A stretch of DNA of 64,000 nt from Acidobacteriota bacterium (GTDB lineage Bacteria > Acidobacteriota > Terriglobia > Acidiferrales > UBA7541), in contig QHYK01000074.1 of assembly GCA_003224085.1 (NCBI GenBank), forward strand, positions 18,765 to 82,764, in the 5' to 3' direction. Numbering within the stretch: position 1 is the first letter of the stretch; the number at the start of each line of letters is the position of its first letter. The notes under the pieces are model-generated. The model saw only the letters and a list, made by a program, of their open reading frames with translations, did not search any database and was not told where the DNA came from. A program made the translations under genes and the position numbers. Of this stretch, positions 1 through 7,783 are shown one piece after another.

Positions 1-57
1 GCGGTCGCTGGAGGCCAGGACGTCAGCGATCAGCACTCCGTGGATTGCGCAAGACAT
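1..57 (-). CDS. 5' end of a gene running off the left edge (unidentified)
   Basis: An ATG at 57-55 on the minus strand opens a frame that stays open to the window edge and encodes 19 residues beginning MSCAIHGVLIADVLASSDR. The short hydrophobic strand followed by DVLASSDR faintly resembles the start of SatD-like proteins, but 19 residues cannot establish a family. No strong Shine-Dalgarno sequence is visible. The gene is listed because the AT-rich TGTACA array lies directly upstream of this start, as a control region would. It could equally be a chance frame. Confidence 0.3.
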   Translation of the reverse strand, partial: MSCAIHGVLIADVLASSDR

Positions 58-86
58 GGTATGCCCATTTCCGGGCTTTTCTTTCA

Positions 87-186
87 TTTGTACAAACGGG
101 CAAATCTAAGCATTTGCGCAATAATGTACAAATACATATTGTTGTACATAAACATACAAATACTAAGATTTGTACAATACTGTACA
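87..186. promoter_or_regulatory. AT-rich array of TGTACA palindromes, probable operator cluster
   Basis: Five copies of TGTACA lie at 89-94, 125-130, 143-148, 171-176 and 181-186. The first sits in a perfect 10-bp palindrome, TTTGTACAAA (87-96). A related TTGCGCAA palindrome lies at 114-121. Two neighbouring pairs of centres (117.5/127.5 and 173.5/183.5) are exactly 10 bp apart, about one helical turn. The stretch is strongly AT-rich against GC-rich flanks and holds no credible gene. It lies just upstream of the leftward start at 57, and a further TGTACA occurs in front of the GYD gene. I infer a repressor or activator binding region; the regulator is not identifiable. From 190 to 376 I see only GC-rich noncoding DNA. 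Confidence 0.5.
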
Positions 187-376
187 AACCAAGAAATGTC
201 AAGCAAAATTTGCACTGTTTGGGGTCTCCTGCGGCCCGGCGGATAAGCTTCGGTGCCGGTCCGCCGCCCAGGACCCTAAACTCGCCCGGCACGCAAAGGC
301 TCGGCTTTGTTAGCGCGAGGCCGACAGGGTTGTTCCTGCGAGTCGGAAGTGGCTGCTCGCTTGGCAGTGCCGTTCC

Positions 377-733
377 CTAGCGCGGCGGCATTGCGGCAGC
401 GCTGGCGGCGGCCTGGACGGGCTTGTAACCGCACGTCGCGGCCTTCCGCATGGCTTCCAACCCTTCCGCGTTGGACAGCAGCGCCGTGGTCTGGCATTCG
501 CGCAACGAGCCGCCGGCGCCAAACGCCAGAGCAATCGCCGCCGCCGAGACGTTATCCGGCATGTCCGTGATGAGCACGGCATCGTACTGCCCGAACGCAA
601 AGTACGAGCTCAGCACTCTGCCTCCGAGCTTTTCGATCGGTGCGCGTACGGCGTCGAACCGGTTCTGCGGATTCGCAATGAGCTTGGCCAGGGCTTCGGG
701 CGTGTAGCTGACTTGATGAAGAAAGAAAGGCAT
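377..733 (-). CDS. GYD domain protein
   Basis: This 118-residue protein starts MPFFLHQVSYTPEALAKLI and continues with the pattern of the GYD family (small alpha/beta-barrel-like proteins of unknown biochemical role): an N-terminal strand, an alpha helix around LIANPQNRFDAVRAPIEKLGG, then FAFGQYDAVLITDMPD, which corresponds to the region the family is named for. The ATG at 733 is chosen over an upstream in-frame start because AAGGAGG lies 7 bases ahead of it. The product is cytoplasmic, with no signal peptide or membrane segment. It stands alone with noncoding DNA on both sides, so context gives no function. A TGTACA site lies 22-27 bases upstream of the start, matching the array at 87-186. 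Confidence 0.85.
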   Translation of the reverse strand: MPFFLHQVSYTPEALAKLIANPQNRFDAVRAPIEKLGGRVLSSYFAFGQYDAVLITDMPDNVSAAAIALAFGAGGSLRECQTTALLSNAEGLEAMRKAATCGYKPVQAAASAAAMPPR

Positions 734-1352
734 GACAAACCTCCTTGGACACTTTGTACAGATAAGAACATCCCGGGGAAACAGGACAATTTGTTTGTCG
801 CGGACTATCTGCCGATGATTCATGCGCGTCAAGAGGCTGGCGCGCGAGATACGTAAAGACTTGGATAGCTGTTCGGATTTGGGTATACGGCGCCTTGTTA
901 TTTAACGGAGTCCATCCGCCCGGCTTGGGGCGCTTCTTGCGGACGACGGGGAAGAAGGGAGGGGTGCATCGCTCGAAAGTGCGGGACGGAGCGCTCCTTT
1001 GCCTTGGTGCAGCCCTCCTGGCGAACAGCCGCCCAAGGCAAGGGAAGTAGTGTCGCTCGTCAATATTCCGTGCCAGCGCACCTACTTCGGTTCGCTGGCT
1101 GTGCGGTCGCCCGAGCTCGGCGAACCGTACGCCGTTCACGCCCACCCCCGGATGCACCGGCGTGATCGGTCTCGGCGACAAGCGGACGGACCAGTTCCAT
1201 ACCACGGCGAAAGAAATCGCCGAAGAGTCTCGCCCGCGAGCTGAATGGCGACTCGGGGGAGGCGCGTCCCATAAGGAATATTATGTTAACTAATAGGCGG
1301 GCACAAATCCCTCCACTAAGGGTGCGGTTGTTCACGACCGGATGCCCTTCTT
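734..1352. other. Noncoding interval
   Basis: About 620 bases separate the GYD gene from the DsbA-like gene. Frames here have atypical composition and no recognisable domain, so I call no gene. It holds a TTTGTACA site (753-760) close to the GYD start and a long inverted repeat at 995-1045. The 3' end, near 1260-1300, is more AT-rich. Confidence 0.5.
995..1045 (+). repeat. Inverted repeat, 13-bp stem with 25-base loop
   Basis: TTGCCTTGG (999-1007) is exactly complementary to CCAAGGCAA (1033-1041). Pairing extends outward as far as 995/1045 with one G-U pair on the plus-strand RNA. No T-run follows, so it is not a simple terminator. It could be a structured untranslated RNA or chance; no gene is linked to it. 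Confidence 0.35.
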
Positions 1353-2300
1353 CTAGGGCTTGCTAGCTCTTTCCGCTGATTTGGTCGGGTTCAGTTTGGC
1401 GAGTTCGTAGTTGATAAATTGCTGGAGCAGGCGCTCATCGGCGCCTACCATCCGGCGGCCATTTACAAAGAGGGTGGGCGTGCTGTTGACCTCCAGCTGT
1501 TCGCCGTTGGCATGGCTCGCATTCACGGCGGCTGCCGCTTTAGGGCCGGCCATACAACCCTTAAACGCTTCGGCATCCAGACCTGACTGGCTGGCATAGT
1601 CGACCATCTTGGTCCACGCGTTGGCCGCCGAGATGACCTCCTGGTTGTCATAGACGAGATCGTACAACTTCCAGAACGCTTCCGGCCTCTGCTGGTAAGC
1701 GCAGCGGCCAGCAATCGCTGCGGTTCGCGCCCAGGGATGGAGCTGCTCGAGGGGGAAATCTTTGAATATGACGCGCACCTTGCCCGCGTAATTAGGCAGC
1801 ATTCCTCTCAAAACGTCGTGGAGGTTACGGCATACGGGACACTCGAAATCGGAGTATTCCACGATGGTCACGGGCGCCTTGGGATCACCCAGCGTGGGCG
1901 CATCGCTCATGTGGATCTGAGTAAGATTTTCCGCCAGCGGGTCCTTGGTCATATCCGAGAGCTCGCCGCGGAAAAGGTACCTCCCGTCCTTGCTCACGTA
2001 GAATTTAGCCTTCTGCTTGTTGTCACCAACGGTGACGTCGATGTTCGTCTCCAGGATTCCTTCTATCTGCGACTCTTTGAGCGGCCCGACAATCACGCTC
2101 ACGTCAGACCCAAACGCGTAGAGGTTCCGCAAATAGGCTTCAATATTCTTCTGCGTCTGGGTCGGCGCGGACGACCCGGTTGCGGGTGCGCTTGGCAGCT
2201 GCGCCGCGGCGACGGACACAAACAGAGCGGCGGCCAGGGTTGCGGTAAGTTGACCTAGCATTTTCACAAACGACCTCATTTCATGTTGTCGGCGTCTCAC
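1353..2300 (-). CDS. Secreted DsbA/DsbC-like thioredoxin-fold oxidoreductase
   Basis: This 315-residue protein probably catalyses disulfide formation or isomerisation outside the cytoplasm. An N-terminal signal peptide (to about residue 33, ending in VAAAQ) is followed by a roughly 90-residue N-terminal domain and a DsbA-like thioredoxin domain. The active site is FECPVC, with Cys154 and Cys157, and the cis-proline loop is STPTLFVNG. The helical insertion typical of DsbA lies between them. The GTG at 2300 has AAGGAAAG about 10 bases upstream; an ATG seven codons later (2279) is an alternative and leaves the signal peptide intact. The neighbouring nadE is probably separately transcribed. A role in redox preparation of apocytochromes, given the Ccm operon in the window (which lacks a visible CcmG), is possible but only inferred. 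Confidence 0.85.
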   Translation of the reverse strand: MRRRQHEMRSFVKMLGQLTATLAAALFVSVAAAQLPSAPATGSSAPTQTQKNIEAYLRNLYAFGSDVSVIVGPLKESQIEGILETNIDVTVGDNKQKAKFYVSKDGRYLFRGELSDMTKDPLAENLTQIHMSDAPTLGDPKAPVTIVEYSDFECPVCRNLHDVLRGMLPNYAGKVRVIFKDFPLEQLHPWARTAAIAGRCAYQQRPEAFWKLYDLVYDNQEVISAANAWTKMVDYASQSGLDAEAFKGCMAGPKAAAAVNASHANGEQLEVNSTPTLFVNGRRMVGADERLLQQFINYELAKLNPTKSAERASKP

Positions 2301-2358
2301 TGTTTTTTTGCTTTCCTTTTAAACTTTCAACGGTCGACTTTTCAACTTTCTTTGCAAA

Positions 2359-3996
2359 CTAAGGAACAAACTTCTGCGCAATCGGAAACGGCCGGCCAAA
2401 CCCGAACGCTCGCGAAGTTATTTTCAGCCCCGGCGCCGCTTGCTTGCGTTTGTACTCATTGTGGTCCACGCGCAGGGCAATGTCTTGCACCAGCTTTAGG
2501 TCGAATCCATAGTGGTCCGCAATTTCATGCGGGCTGTGCAAATCCTCGATGTAGGCTTTCAGGATGCGGTCCAACACCTCGTACGGAGGCAGGCTGTCTT
2601 CATCCTTCTGATTGGGGCGCAATTCCGCGGACGGCGGCTTCTCGATCGTCGAAGTGGGAATCACTTCCCTTTGGCGGTTAATCCAGCGCGCCAACTCGTA
2701 CACCATGAGTTTCGGCACATCGGAAATCACCGCCAATCCCCCCGCCATGTCGCCATAAAGCGTGCAATAACCAACGGCAATCTCCGACTTGTTTCCCGTG
2801 CTCAGAACCATCGAGCCAAACTTGTTGGACAGCGCCATCAAATAATTCCCGCGAATGCGCGCTTGAATGTTTTCTTCCGTGACGTCTGCGGGCCGGTCCC
2901 CGAAAGCGGGCGTCAACGTTCGCTTGTAGGCTTCAAATACATCGGTAATTGGCAAGGCGAGGAATTCAATCGCAAGATTCTTCGCCAGCGCCTGCGCGTC
3001 GGCCTTACTCCCTGGCGACGAGAATGGCCCCGGCATGGACACGCCTAGCACATTTTCCGCGCCCAGCGCATCCACAGCGATGGTCGCCACCACGGCGGAG
3101 TCTATGCCGCCGCTCAAGCCGACATGCACTTTCTTGAAACCGCATTTGCGAACATAGTCGCGCGTCCCCGTAACCAGCGCGCGATACGCGTAAGCAATCT
3201 CTTCGCGCGGCTGTTCATGCACATCGCCTTTCCCGGTGGCGGTGTCGAAGATGACCAGGTCTTCCTCAAACGCTTTGGCTTGAGCGGCTACTTTTCCGTC
3301 CGCCGTCAACGCAATGCTCGCACCATCGAAAACGAGGCTGTCATCTCCTCCTACCTGATTCACGTAGATCACGGGCCTTTTGTGTGTCAGAGCAATGGAG
3401 CGCAACATCTCGAAACGCAGCGCGCGCTTGTCGAGCGAATAGGGGGACCCGGAGAGATTCAGCAACACCGTACTTCCCTGCCGGATAATTTCGCTGACCG
3501 GGTCGCGTTCGTAAAGCTGCTTGGCCCAGAAATTCTTGTCGTTCCAGACGTCTTCGCAGATGGTGATGCCCAGTTGCTCGCCGTCCAGGCCAAACACGTA
3601 TTGGCGATCCGCCGGCTGGAAGTAACGCGTTTCATCGAACACGTCATAAGTGGGCAGCAGCATTTTGCTTTGCTCAAAAACCACCCGCCCACCGCAAATC
3701 AGCGCGGCTTTGTTCGCAATGGACTTCCCTGTTCCATTTTTCACCCTTCCCACATAGCCCACAATTGACGGCACCGGAATCTTGCCCGCAAGCTCTTTCA
3801 ATTGTTTATGATTTCGTTCGATGAAGGCGGGCCGTTCGAGCAGGTCCAGCGGAAAATAGCCGCACAAGCACAGTTCGGAGAACACCACGAGCCCCGCGCC
3901 TCGTTCGTAGGCCTCGGCTGAAAGGCTCAGGATGCGCGCAGAATTCCCCGCGAAGTCCCCGACTGTGGGATTGAACTGAGCAAGAGCTATTTTCAT
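2359..3996 (-). CDS. nadE: Glutamine-dependent NAD+ synthetase
   Basis: This 545-residue enzyme makes the last step of NAD synthesis, amidating deamido-NAD using ammonia released from glutamine. The N-terminal nitrilase-type glutaminase domain (about 1-265) shows the Glu-Lys-Cys triad: Glu41 in FSELCLCGYFP, Lys111 in SKMLLPTYD and Cys147 in GITICEDVW. The C-terminal synthetase domain carries the ATP-binding PP-loop LSGGIDSA (294-301) and SGTGNKSE-like STGNKSEIAVGY. The ATG at 3996 matches the family start MKIALAQFNPTVGD. An 82-codon upstream extension is open but has no family resemblance. Length fits the two-domain bacterial NadE. It is soluble and cytoplasmic. The neighbours are unrelated in function. 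Confidence 0.95.
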   Translation of the reverse strand: MKIALAQFNPTVGDFAGNSARILSLSAEAYERGAGLVVFSELCLCGYFPLDLLERPAFIERNHKQLKELAGKIPVPSIVGYVGRVKNGTGKSIANKAALICGGRVVFEQSKMLLPTYDVFDETRYFQPADRQYVFGLDGEQLGITICEDVWNDKNFWAKQLYERDPVSEIIRQGSTVLLNLSGSPYSLDKRALRFEMLRSIALTHKRPVIYVNQVGGDDSLVFDGASIALTADGKVAAQAKAFEEDLVIFDTATGKGDVHEQPREEIAYAYRALVTGTRDYVRKCGFKKVHVGLSGGIDSAVVATIAVDALGAENVLGVSMPGPFSSPGSKADAQALAKNLAIEFLALPITDVFEAYKRTLTPAFGDRPADVTEENIQARIRGNYLMALSNKFGSMVLSTGNKSEIAVGYCTLYGDMAGGLAVISDVPKLMVYELARWINRQREVIPTSTIEKPPSAELRPNQKDEDSLPPYEVLDRILKAYIEDLHSPHEIADHYGFDLKLVQDIALRVDHNEYKRKQAAPGLKITSRAFGFGRPFPIAQKFVP

Positions 3997-4297
3997 GCTC
4001 GAACTAAAGCATACGAACTGTCGCCCGAGATTGCAAACAATGCCCTGCGCAATCTGCGCAATACCGCTTTGACGGGGCCATGGACATTTATTGCAGGCAT
4101 TTGTGGAGTACGGGTTCACCTGAGCCGCGAAGGGCAGCCTTGCTGCCGCTTTTCTTTGCCGGTTACTTCGGCCTGCCATTGGCGAAGTGCAATTTCGTGC
4201 GAAAGTCGGCGCACGGGCACGCTTCACCGCGTCCCCGGTCATTTCACCAGCCGCGGGTATCGAAGTCCCGTAAGCTGGGACAATCTGGCCTATTCAC
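3997..4297. other. Noncoding interval upstream of nadE
   Basis: About 300 bases between nadE and the methyltransferase stop. A small hairpin, GGCAGC-CTT-GCTGCC, lies near 4133-4147 and is followed on the plus strand by CGCTTTTC, but no plus-strand gene ends there. I see no other feature; the nadE promoter should lie here. Confidence 0.4.
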
Positions 4298-4930
4298 CTA
4301 TTTGTGATGGTTGCTTGCGGCTGTAGGCTTCCTCGCCGCAAGGCTGGCAATTCCCTGCCCCGCCCGCAGCTCGCGGTAAAAAACTGTCTCAAATTCTGGG
4401 AAGGTCCGCCTGAGTTCACCCTTATCCAAAAGGTGCTCCGGATCCCGCGGTCCGCCCGAAAAATCCAGCTGTGCTTTCGTGTACGTCTCCAATAGCAGCA
4501 TTCCTCCCGGACGCAGCGCGCGGCAAATTTGCGGAAACAGCGATCGCTGCAAATAGCGCACGCACAAAACCAGCAAATAGCTGTTCGCTGGCAGCTGCAC
4601 GCGTTCGAGATCAGCCTGCACCAAGTCAATTCCCGCGGGCGCAGCGTGTTTTGCTTCTCCAATCCTGTGTACTCGGCGCACGGGAATGTTCATCGCCTGC
4701 GCGCGTTCTTCCACGATGTCGAACGCCACCGCCGACCAGTCCACCGCCGTAACGTGCCGCCCATGCTCGGCCAGGAAAAGCGCGTTTCTTCCTCTGCCGC
4801 ACGCCAAATCCAGCGCGGCTCCCGCGGGCAGCAGCGGCCACAGCTCGCTCAGAATCCCCGCTGGCGCCTCAGCGGCTTCTGTCGCCGCCGCACTATGCTT
4901 TGCATCCCAATCTGATCGACTGAAAGTCAT
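4298..4930 (-). CDS. Class I SAM-dependent methyltransferase
   Basis: A 210-residue protein starting MTFSRSDWDAKHSAA. SAM-binding motif I is LDLACGRGRNALFLAEHG (about residues 43-60), followed by motif II VTAVDWS and by the motif IV/V region LLVLCVRYLQRSLFPQICRALRPGGMLLLETY. The arrangement resembles the TehB/methyltransferase-domain-25 group that acts on small molecules. The substrate cannot be read from sequence; thiopurine- or tellurite-type detoxification is only a family possibility. The ATG at 4930 is preferred over one seven codons upstream because the domain begins at once. The gene lies downstream of erpA, separated from it by a convincing intrinsic terminator, so the two are probably transcribed independently. 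Confidence 0.85.
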   Translation of the reverse strand: MTFSRSDWDAKHSAAATEAAEAPAGILSELWPLLPAGAALDLACGRGRNALFLAEHGRHVTAVDWSAVAFDIVEERAQAMNIPVRRVHRIGEAKHAAPAGIDLVQADLERVQLPANSYLLVLCVRYLQRSLFPQICRALRPGGMLLLETYTKAQLDFSGGPRDPEHLLDKGELRRTFPEFETVFYRELRAGQGIASLAARKPTAASNHHK

Positions 4931-4949
4931 AAAACGAAGCAGAAGGCAC

Positions 4950-4982
4950 AAAAAAGGCTCCTGAACCCTTCGTCCAGGAGCC
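4950..4982 (-). terminator. Rho-independent terminator after erpA-type gene
   Basis: On the minus strand a hairpin with the 8-bp stem GGCTCCTG/CAGGAGCC (4975-4982 with 4956-4963) and an 11-base loop is followed by six T residues (4955-4950). It lies about 40 bases after the stop of the Fe-S carrier gene and overlaps the start region of the next gene. Confidence 0.85.
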
Positions 4983-5022
4983 CCAAAACTCGCCGAAGTG
5001 CCTTGGCGCTTCCCTGCACCAA

Positions 5023-5346
5023 TTAAACGCTGAACGAGCTGCCGCAGCCGCAGGTGCTCTTCACATTCGGGTTGTTGAACTTGAATCCAGCGCCTTCGAG
5101 CGTCTCGATGTAGTCAATCTCGACTCCGTCCAGGTACATCGAGCTCATTTGATCCACGGCTACTTTCAAGCCGTCAAAATCGAAGACCTGGTCGGCTTCC
5201 GTGGTGTTGTTCTCGAACGCCATGTGGTATTGAAATCCGGAGCATCCTCCGCCCACCACCGCCACGCGCAAGGCGGCCGGCACAGGGCTCTGCATATTCA
5301 TGATTTCCTTAACCTTGGAACTCGCAACGGGCGTTAAACTCAGCAT
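5023..5346 (-). CDS. erpA: A-type iron-sulfur cluster carrier (ErpA/IscA family)
   Basis: A 107-residue protein that accepts assembled Fe-S clusters and inserts them into apo-enzymes. The three conserved cysteines are present: Cys35 in GGGCSGFQY, and Cys99 and Cys101 in the C-terminal TCGCGSSF. Length and the glycine-rich central strand match the family. The ATG at 5346 is preceded by AAAGGAA. ErpA, IscA and SufA cannot be separated reliably on sequence alone. No isc or suf genes adjoin it, which favours a stand-alone ErpA role (inference). It is transcribed divergently from the isocitrate dehydrogenase-type gene, and the 183-base spacer should hold both promoters. A strong terminator follows. 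Confidence 0.9.
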   Translation of the reverse strand: MLSLTPVASSKVKEIMNMQSPVPAALRVAVVGGGCSGFQYHMAFENNTTEADQVFDFDGLKVAVDQMSSMYLDGVEIDYIETLEGAGFKFNNPNVKSTCGCGSSFSV

Positions 5347-5529
5347 AATTCCTTTGGCCTCCGCGCCCCGACCCGGTCGGGACGCCAGCTACAGTTAGAT
5401 TATAGCAAAACGTTGCAACCGGGGCACCTTCCAGGACACTTTCCCGACCCCCTGTGTTGAGCTTGGAAACACCGATTTCGCGCCCGGTTTCCACATCCTC
5501 AAACGCTTCGCATACAATGAGATGCAACC

Positions 5530-6546
5530 ATGAAACATCAAGTTACGCTCATTCCTGGCGAAGGCATCGGTCCTGAAGTGGCCGCCGCTACCCGCCGCGT
5601 CCTGGAAGCGGCCGGCGTGGAAATCGAGTGGGAAGTCATCGCTGGCCGTGCCGATGAATCGACCGACCAAAGCCAGCGTGTCAATCAGGCGGCCATTGAA
5701 TCCGTGCGCCGTAATCGCGTCGCCCTGAAAGGTCCCATGGCCACCGCCATCGCCGGAGGTGCCCCCAGCGTGAACGTAGCGCTCCGCAAATCCCTGGATC
5801 TATACGCCAATTTGCGGCCCGTAAAGAACATTCCCGGCGTCAAATCTCATTTCGAGGACGTGGACCTGATTCTGGTCCGCGAAAACACCGAGGATTTATA
5901 CTCCGGCCTCGAACATGAGGTCGTTCCCGGCGTCGTCGAAAGCCTGAAAATCATCACGGAAAAGGCCTCCACGCGCATTGCTCGCTTTGCTTTTGATTAC
6001 GCGCGCCGCCATGGCCGCAAGAAGATTCACGCCATCCACAAAGCCAATATCATGAAGCTTTCCGATGGCTTGTTTTTGCGCTCCGTCCGCACCGTAGCCG
6101 CGCAATTCCCCGAAATGCAGTACAAGGAATTGATCGTCGACAACGCGTGTATGCAAATGGTTATCGATCCGCTCCAGTTTGACATGCTTTTGCTGCCTAA
6201 TCTCTATGGCGACGTGATGAGCGATCTTGCCGCAGGTCTCGTCGGCGGCTTGGGCGTGGTTCCTAGCGCCAATATTGGAGACCGCTGCGCCATGTTTGAA
6301 GCCGTCCATGGCACCGCGCCCGACATCGCCGGGAAGGGTCTGGCCAATCCCACGGCCCTGCTTCTAAGCGCCGTTTTGATGTTAGAGCACCTCGGAGAAC
6401 CAGTTGCCGCCGAAAGGATTGAAGCGGCCATCCTGAAGACCTACCGCGACGGGATCTACCTCACGAAGGACGTCGGCGGCAAAGCCAACACCGAGCAGTT
6501 CACCAACGCCGTCTTGGACGGCCTCGCTGCGGCGACTCCCAAGTAA
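5530..6546 (+). CDS. NAD-type isocitrate/isopropylmalate dehydrogenase family enzyme
   Basis: This 338-residue beta-decarboxylating dehydrogenase oxidises a 2-hydroxy acid (isocitrate most likely) with NAD(P). Visible motifs are the N-terminal [11 protein letters not shown], the substrate-binding arginines in [15 protein letters not shown] and [11 protein letters not shown], catalytic Lys in IHKANIMK, the metal-binding aspartates in [19 protein letters not shown], and the coenzyme loop [14 protein letters not shown]. Length and the [10 protein letters not shown] segment resemble NAD-dependent isocitrate dehydrogenases more than LeuB. The isopropylmalate and homoisocitrate members are close relatives, so substrate is not certain. 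It has a weak ribosome site ahead of ATG 5530 and is the first gene of a rightward unit diverging from the Fe-S carrier. It is cytoplasmic. Confidence 0.88.
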   Translation: MKHQVTLIPGEGIGPEVAAATRRVLEAAGVEIEWEVIAGRADESTDQSQRVNQAAIESVRRNRVALKGPMATAIAGGAPSVNVALRKSLDLYANLRPVKNIPGVKSHFEDVDLILVRENTEDLYSGLEHEVVPGVVESLKIITEKASTRIARFAFDYARRHGRKKIHAIHKANIMKLSDGLFLRSVRTVAAQFPEMQYKELIVDNACMQMVIDPLQFDMLLLPNLYGDVMSDLAAGLVGGLGVVPSANIGDRCAMFEAVHGTAPDIAGKGLANPTALLLSAVLMLEHLGEPVAAERIEAAILKTYRDGIYLTKDVGGKANTEQFTNAVLDGLAAATPK

Positions 6547-6721
6547 ATGCGCTGTCGCTGCCTTTGCCGGGCGCGGGCTGCCCGTTTCACTTAGGGAGCA
6601 GCATGCTACACCCAGCCAAGTACTAGCAGTTTTAAATGGTTATTCGGCTTGCCTTTTGTGACTTTTTGTGGCAGTATCGATCCAGACGTTTTGTGTCCTT
6701 GTCCGTTCGGAAAGCTCTTCT

Positions 6722-7126
6722 ATGCAGAGAACGCGTTATCCAGAGCGTCGCCGCACGGTTCGCCTCCCCCTTCAGATTCCCGTGAAGGTGCGCTGCCGCC
6801 TTCCTGAAGGCGAAACTATCGACCTGCACGCCTCCACTTACGTCGTCAGCGCGCATGGCGCTCTCTTGCTAATGGACACGCCGCTCATCCCCGGACAAAG
6901 TATCCGCATCTTCAATGAAATGACCGCCGAGTCCGCCGAATGCCACGTCACTTCTCTGCGCGAGAAGCGCGAGCGCCGTTTCGTGGGGATTACCTTCGCT
7001 TCGCCCAATACGGATTTCTGGCACATCGTCTTCCCCAAGGCCGGCACGCGCCAAGCCGTCCGCTCCCCGCAGACCGGCGCGCTGGTTCCCCCTGGATTCC
7101 GCCAGGACGACAACAACCAGTTTTAA
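6722..7126 (+). CDS. PilZ domain protein
   Basis: A 134-residue protein beginning MQRTRYPERRRTVRLPLQIPVKV. The RRRTVRLP segment corresponds to the RxxxR arm of PilZ domains, which bind cyclic di-GMP in typical members. The beta-barrel strands follow, with GALLLMDTPLIPGQSIRIF and RFVGITFASPNTDFWHIVFP near the end. The second c-di-GMP motif, (D/N)xSxxG, is replaced by YVVSAHG, so ligand binding is uncertain. ATG 6722 is preferred because residues upstream in frame show no domain pattern. It is a single-domain cytoplasmic protein with a poorly conserved C-terminal tail. It stands alone after the dehydrogenase, and no motility gene adjoins it. Confidence 0.75.
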   Translation: MQRTRYPERRRTVRLPLQIPVKVRCRLPEGETIDLHASTYVVSAHGALLLMDTPLIPGQSIRIFNEMTAESAECHVTSLREKRERRFVGITFASPNTDFWHIVFPKAGTRQAVRSPQTGALVPPGFRQDDNNQF

Positions 7127-7210
7127 CTCCTATTACCTTGCGTTGTTTCAGTTTTTTTGAACCGGCTACGGAGTTCGGACGCTGGAGCGTTCACTCGTGG
7201 ATGGAAGAGG

Positions 7211-7249
7211 GGGTGCCGCACCCTTCGGATTCTAGGGGTGGGGGTTTTT
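7211..7249 (+). terminator. Possible terminator after PilZ gene
   Basis: CACCC (7219-7223) can pair with GGGTG at 7236-7240, or alternatively with GGGTG at 7211-7215. A run of G and then five T (7245-7249) follow on the plus strand. The stem is short and has competing folds, so the call is tentative. Confidence 0.35.
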
Positions 7250-7293
7250 CTGTGAATTTCGATCCCTGAACTTCAGCCGCTCGGCCATTTGAC

Positions 7294-7716
7294 TTACCTG
7301 GGCGCATAAATCTGATACACCATAAGATAAATGATCACGCCTGTCACCGACACGTAGAACCACAACGGCAGCGTCCAACGTGCAATCAGACGATGCTTAT
7401 CGAACCGTCCCAGCCACGCGCGGCGTAGCGTCAGAAGGATCAACGGCACAATCATCACCGCCAGAATCGTATGTGACGTCAGCAGCGTAAAATAAACCGG
7501 CCGAATCCACCCTTGACCCTGAAACAGAACAGCTTTGCCCACGCGTACGTGGTAGGTCACATAAGAAATCAGAAAAATCACGGACGCCGCAAACGCAGAC
7601 AGCATGAACGCCTTGTGCACATCTTTTTTACCGCTCCGTATCGCCGCATACCCGCAAGCGAGCAAAATCCCGCTAAGCCCGTTCAGGCACGCATTTAGCG
7701 CAGCATTGGAAATCAT
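7294..7716 (-). CDS. DUF420 membrane protein beside heme A genes
   Basis: A 140-residue integral membrane protein with four apparent hydrophobic segments, matching the DUF420 family (conserved TYHVR and TLLTSHTILA stretches with histidines in membrane context). Family members near cox/cta genes include CtaM, needed for some heme-copper oxidases in Firmicutes. A similar oxidase-assembly role is inferred from its place 67 bases downstream of ctaB on the same strand. The ATG at 7716 (MISNAALNACLNG) is preferred to an upstream start because the first membrane segment follows directly. A tandem heptamer repeat lies between it and ctaB. Confidence 0.8.
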   Translation of the reverse strand: MISNAALNACLNGLSGILLACGYAAIRSGKKDVHKAFMLSAFAASVIFLISYVTYHVRVGKAVLFQGQGWIRPVYFTLLTSHTILAVMIVPLILLTLRRAWLGRFDKHRLIARWTLPLWFYVSVTGVIIYLMVYQIYAPR

Positions 7717-7750
7717 AGTCGCGCTTTGTATGGCGTAGGCTGTCTTCCAC

Positions 7751-7778
7751 GAGTCACAAGTCACCAGTCACTAGTCAC
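7751..7778. repeat. Four tandem heptamers NAGTCAC
   Basis: Four head-to-tail 7-mers, GAGTCAC, AAGTCAC, CAGTCAC and TAGTCAC, differ only in their first base, which takes each of the four bases once. They fill much of the short spacer between ctaB and the DUF420 gene. Similar 7-bp arrays occur at 15684-15697 and 50508-50528. Confidence 0.85.
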
Positions 7779-7783
7779 CGTCT

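Noticed and set aside
552..1205. Long minus-strand frame through the GYD gene and the interval upstream
   Set aside because: Its 3' part is a shadow of the GYD gene, and the rest has no domain, no ribosome site and non-gene-like composition.
1344..1359. GCCCT/AGGGC stem at the end of the DsbA-like gene
   Set aside because: Five pairs only, no T-run on the minus strand, and it overlaps the stop codon.
4133..4147. GGCAGC/GCTGCC hairpin upstream of nadE
   Set aside because: Terminator-like only on the plus strand, where no gene ends.
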